From the NCBI GenBank assembly GCA_016866495.1, contig VGMG01000001.1, forward strand, positions 133,486-177,493: 44,008 nucleotides of DNA, in the 5' to 3' direction. Below the pieces are notes generated by a model, which saw nothing but the letters and a program-made list of their open reading frames with translations, searched no databases and was not told the DNA's origin. The stretch's first letter is position 1; every line of letters begins with the position of its first letter. This stretch comes from Chlamydiota bacterium. GTDB lineage: Bacteria > Chlamydiota > Chlamydiia > Chlamydiales > RGXB01. A program made the translations under genes and the position numbers. Positions 43,478-44,008 of the stretch are shown here, one piece after another.

Positions 43478-44008
43478 GTACCTACAATAGTAGATGTCGG
43501 GTTTTTCAGCCAGTTTGGAAGCGCGTCTTTCATGACAAATTTGTGACCTGGTTGGTAAAGGTAACCGGGTATGGACATATTTCGTATTAAAGAAATTGCA
43601 GTTGCGATTAGACCGAAAGAAATGACCACAAATGGGGGGGCTAAAAACATACCCAAAAGAAGGGAAACACCGCTTGTGGCTAAGCAGGCCAGTGATATTG
43701 AGTAGATGAGATTCGCTTTATAAAACTGTTTTTGTATCAGATTAGTCGCTTCTGCTAGAGATTTGGTGTCTCCATTCAAACGAAAATCATTGATGTGGTC
43801 CATCAAAATAACCGAAATTTTCGTCCCTAATACTTTCTTCAAGTGAGGATCTTTTTCTATTTTTTCCTCAAGAAGATTAGCTTTTTCTATGTTATCGGAT
43901 ATCGAAAGGGTTTGAGTAATTTCATTTTTGATTTTCGACAAATGGGTAAGGTGCAAAAAGTCACGTCCGACCTCAAGAGCCGTGTACGATAAGGCGATCA
44001 ATGGGTTT
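43240..44008 (-). CDS. Hypothetical protein with two-helix hydrophobic hairpin, Inc-like (5' end off the right edge)
   Basis: The frame is open to the window edge, so the start is missing; 253 residues are seen from a TTG at 44001. The first 90 residues are helical and charged. Then comes a pair of hydrophobic helices in one block (about 95-140: NLIYSISLACLATSGVSLLL and PPFVVISFGLIATAISLI) with a short turn, the bilobed form typical of chlamydial inclusion-membrane proteins. After about residue 175 the sequence turns Ser/Arg-rich and reads as an out-of-frame copy of the PAP2 gene, so this tail may be run-on after loss of an earlier stop. An Inc-type assignment is tentative. Confidence 0.5.
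   Translation of the reverse strand, partial: NPLIALSYTALEVGRDFLHLTHLSKIKNEITQTLSISDNIEKANLLEEKIEKDPHLKKVLGTKISVILMDHINDFRLNGDTKSLAEATNLIQKQFYKANLIYSISLACLATSGVSLLLGMFLAPPFVVISFGLIATAISLIRNMSIPGYLYQPGHKFVMKDALPNWLKNPTSTIVGTCGKISLKWREFWTRRPVFFKKSAHLPLRDCSPSSSNQNSTPLFSSHAYSIQNSKTKKSAERRSPHFGSTRFCMELSVL

Noticed and set aside
1..44008. CRISPR array, insertion sequence, integrase or prophage block
   Set aside because: No spaced direct repeats, transposase, integrase or phage structural genes are seen; the T7-lysozyme-like amidase stands alone.

Overview
The window reads as chromosomal DNA from a chlamydia-like bacterium (order Chlamydiales, probably an environmental amoeba-type lineage rather than Chlamydia itself). 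Reasons: the recF-dnaN-smpB neighbourhood matches the chlamydial order as I recall it, the DNA is moderately AT-rich, there is a PHBH-like FAD monooxygenase and a DUF2608 protein, and the many large proteins of unknown function, Ser/Thr kinases and possible secreted or inclusion-type proteins suit an obligate intracellular parasite. No species can be named from sequence alone. No rRNA, insertion sequence, prophage block or CRISPR array is visible.

Layout. 1-4.2 kb: 3' part of a carnitine acyltransferase, a MarR regulator, an LplT-like lysophospholipid MFS transporter with a degenerate tail, and a T7-lysozyme-like amidase. 4.2-9.0 kb: a minus-strand trio (thioredoxin-like, DsbB-like, HAD phosphatase), a secreted DUF2608 protein, tRNA-Leu(UAG), a disordered protein, trmB with an overlapping hypothetical gene, and tRNA-Pro(UGG). 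9.1-15.1 kb: pgi, then three paralogous Ser/Thr kinase loci, of which two are intact and one is clearly broken. 15.2-19.7 kb: recF, dnaN, an unknown gene, smpB and terC. 19.8-21.6 kb: two overlapping patatin-like phospholipase genes. 21.7-27.4 kb: a complete tripartite RND efflux operon (outer-membrane factor, membrane-fusion protein, pump). 27.5-33.5 kb: FAD monooxygenase, an LTA-synthase/OpgB-type sulfatase, a PAP2 phosphatase, a VanY-type DD-carboxypeptidase joined to the wreck of a second LTA-synthase-like gene, and a leucine-rich-repeat protein. 33.6-37.1 kb: a probable operon of ABC-F, a 51-aa DUF5993-like membrane protein, DsbB and rlmN. 37.2-44.0 kb: a secreted LOG-like protein, a 1173-aa coiled-coil protein, an unknown gene behind a C10 tract, a PAP2 phosphatase, and a partial gene with a two-helix hydrophobic hairpin.

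Two themes link the genes. One is handling of lipids, possibly host-derived: carnitine acyltransferase, LplT-like transporter, two patatins, PAP2 enzymes and the LtaS-like transferase. The other is envelope and disulfide work: two DsbB-type proteins, a degenerate thioredoxin partner, the amidase, the DD-carboxypeptidase and the RND pump. Several loci show duplication followed by decay (kinase, LtaS-like gene, Dsb pair, acyltransferase-like tail), and these are the most informative parts of the window.
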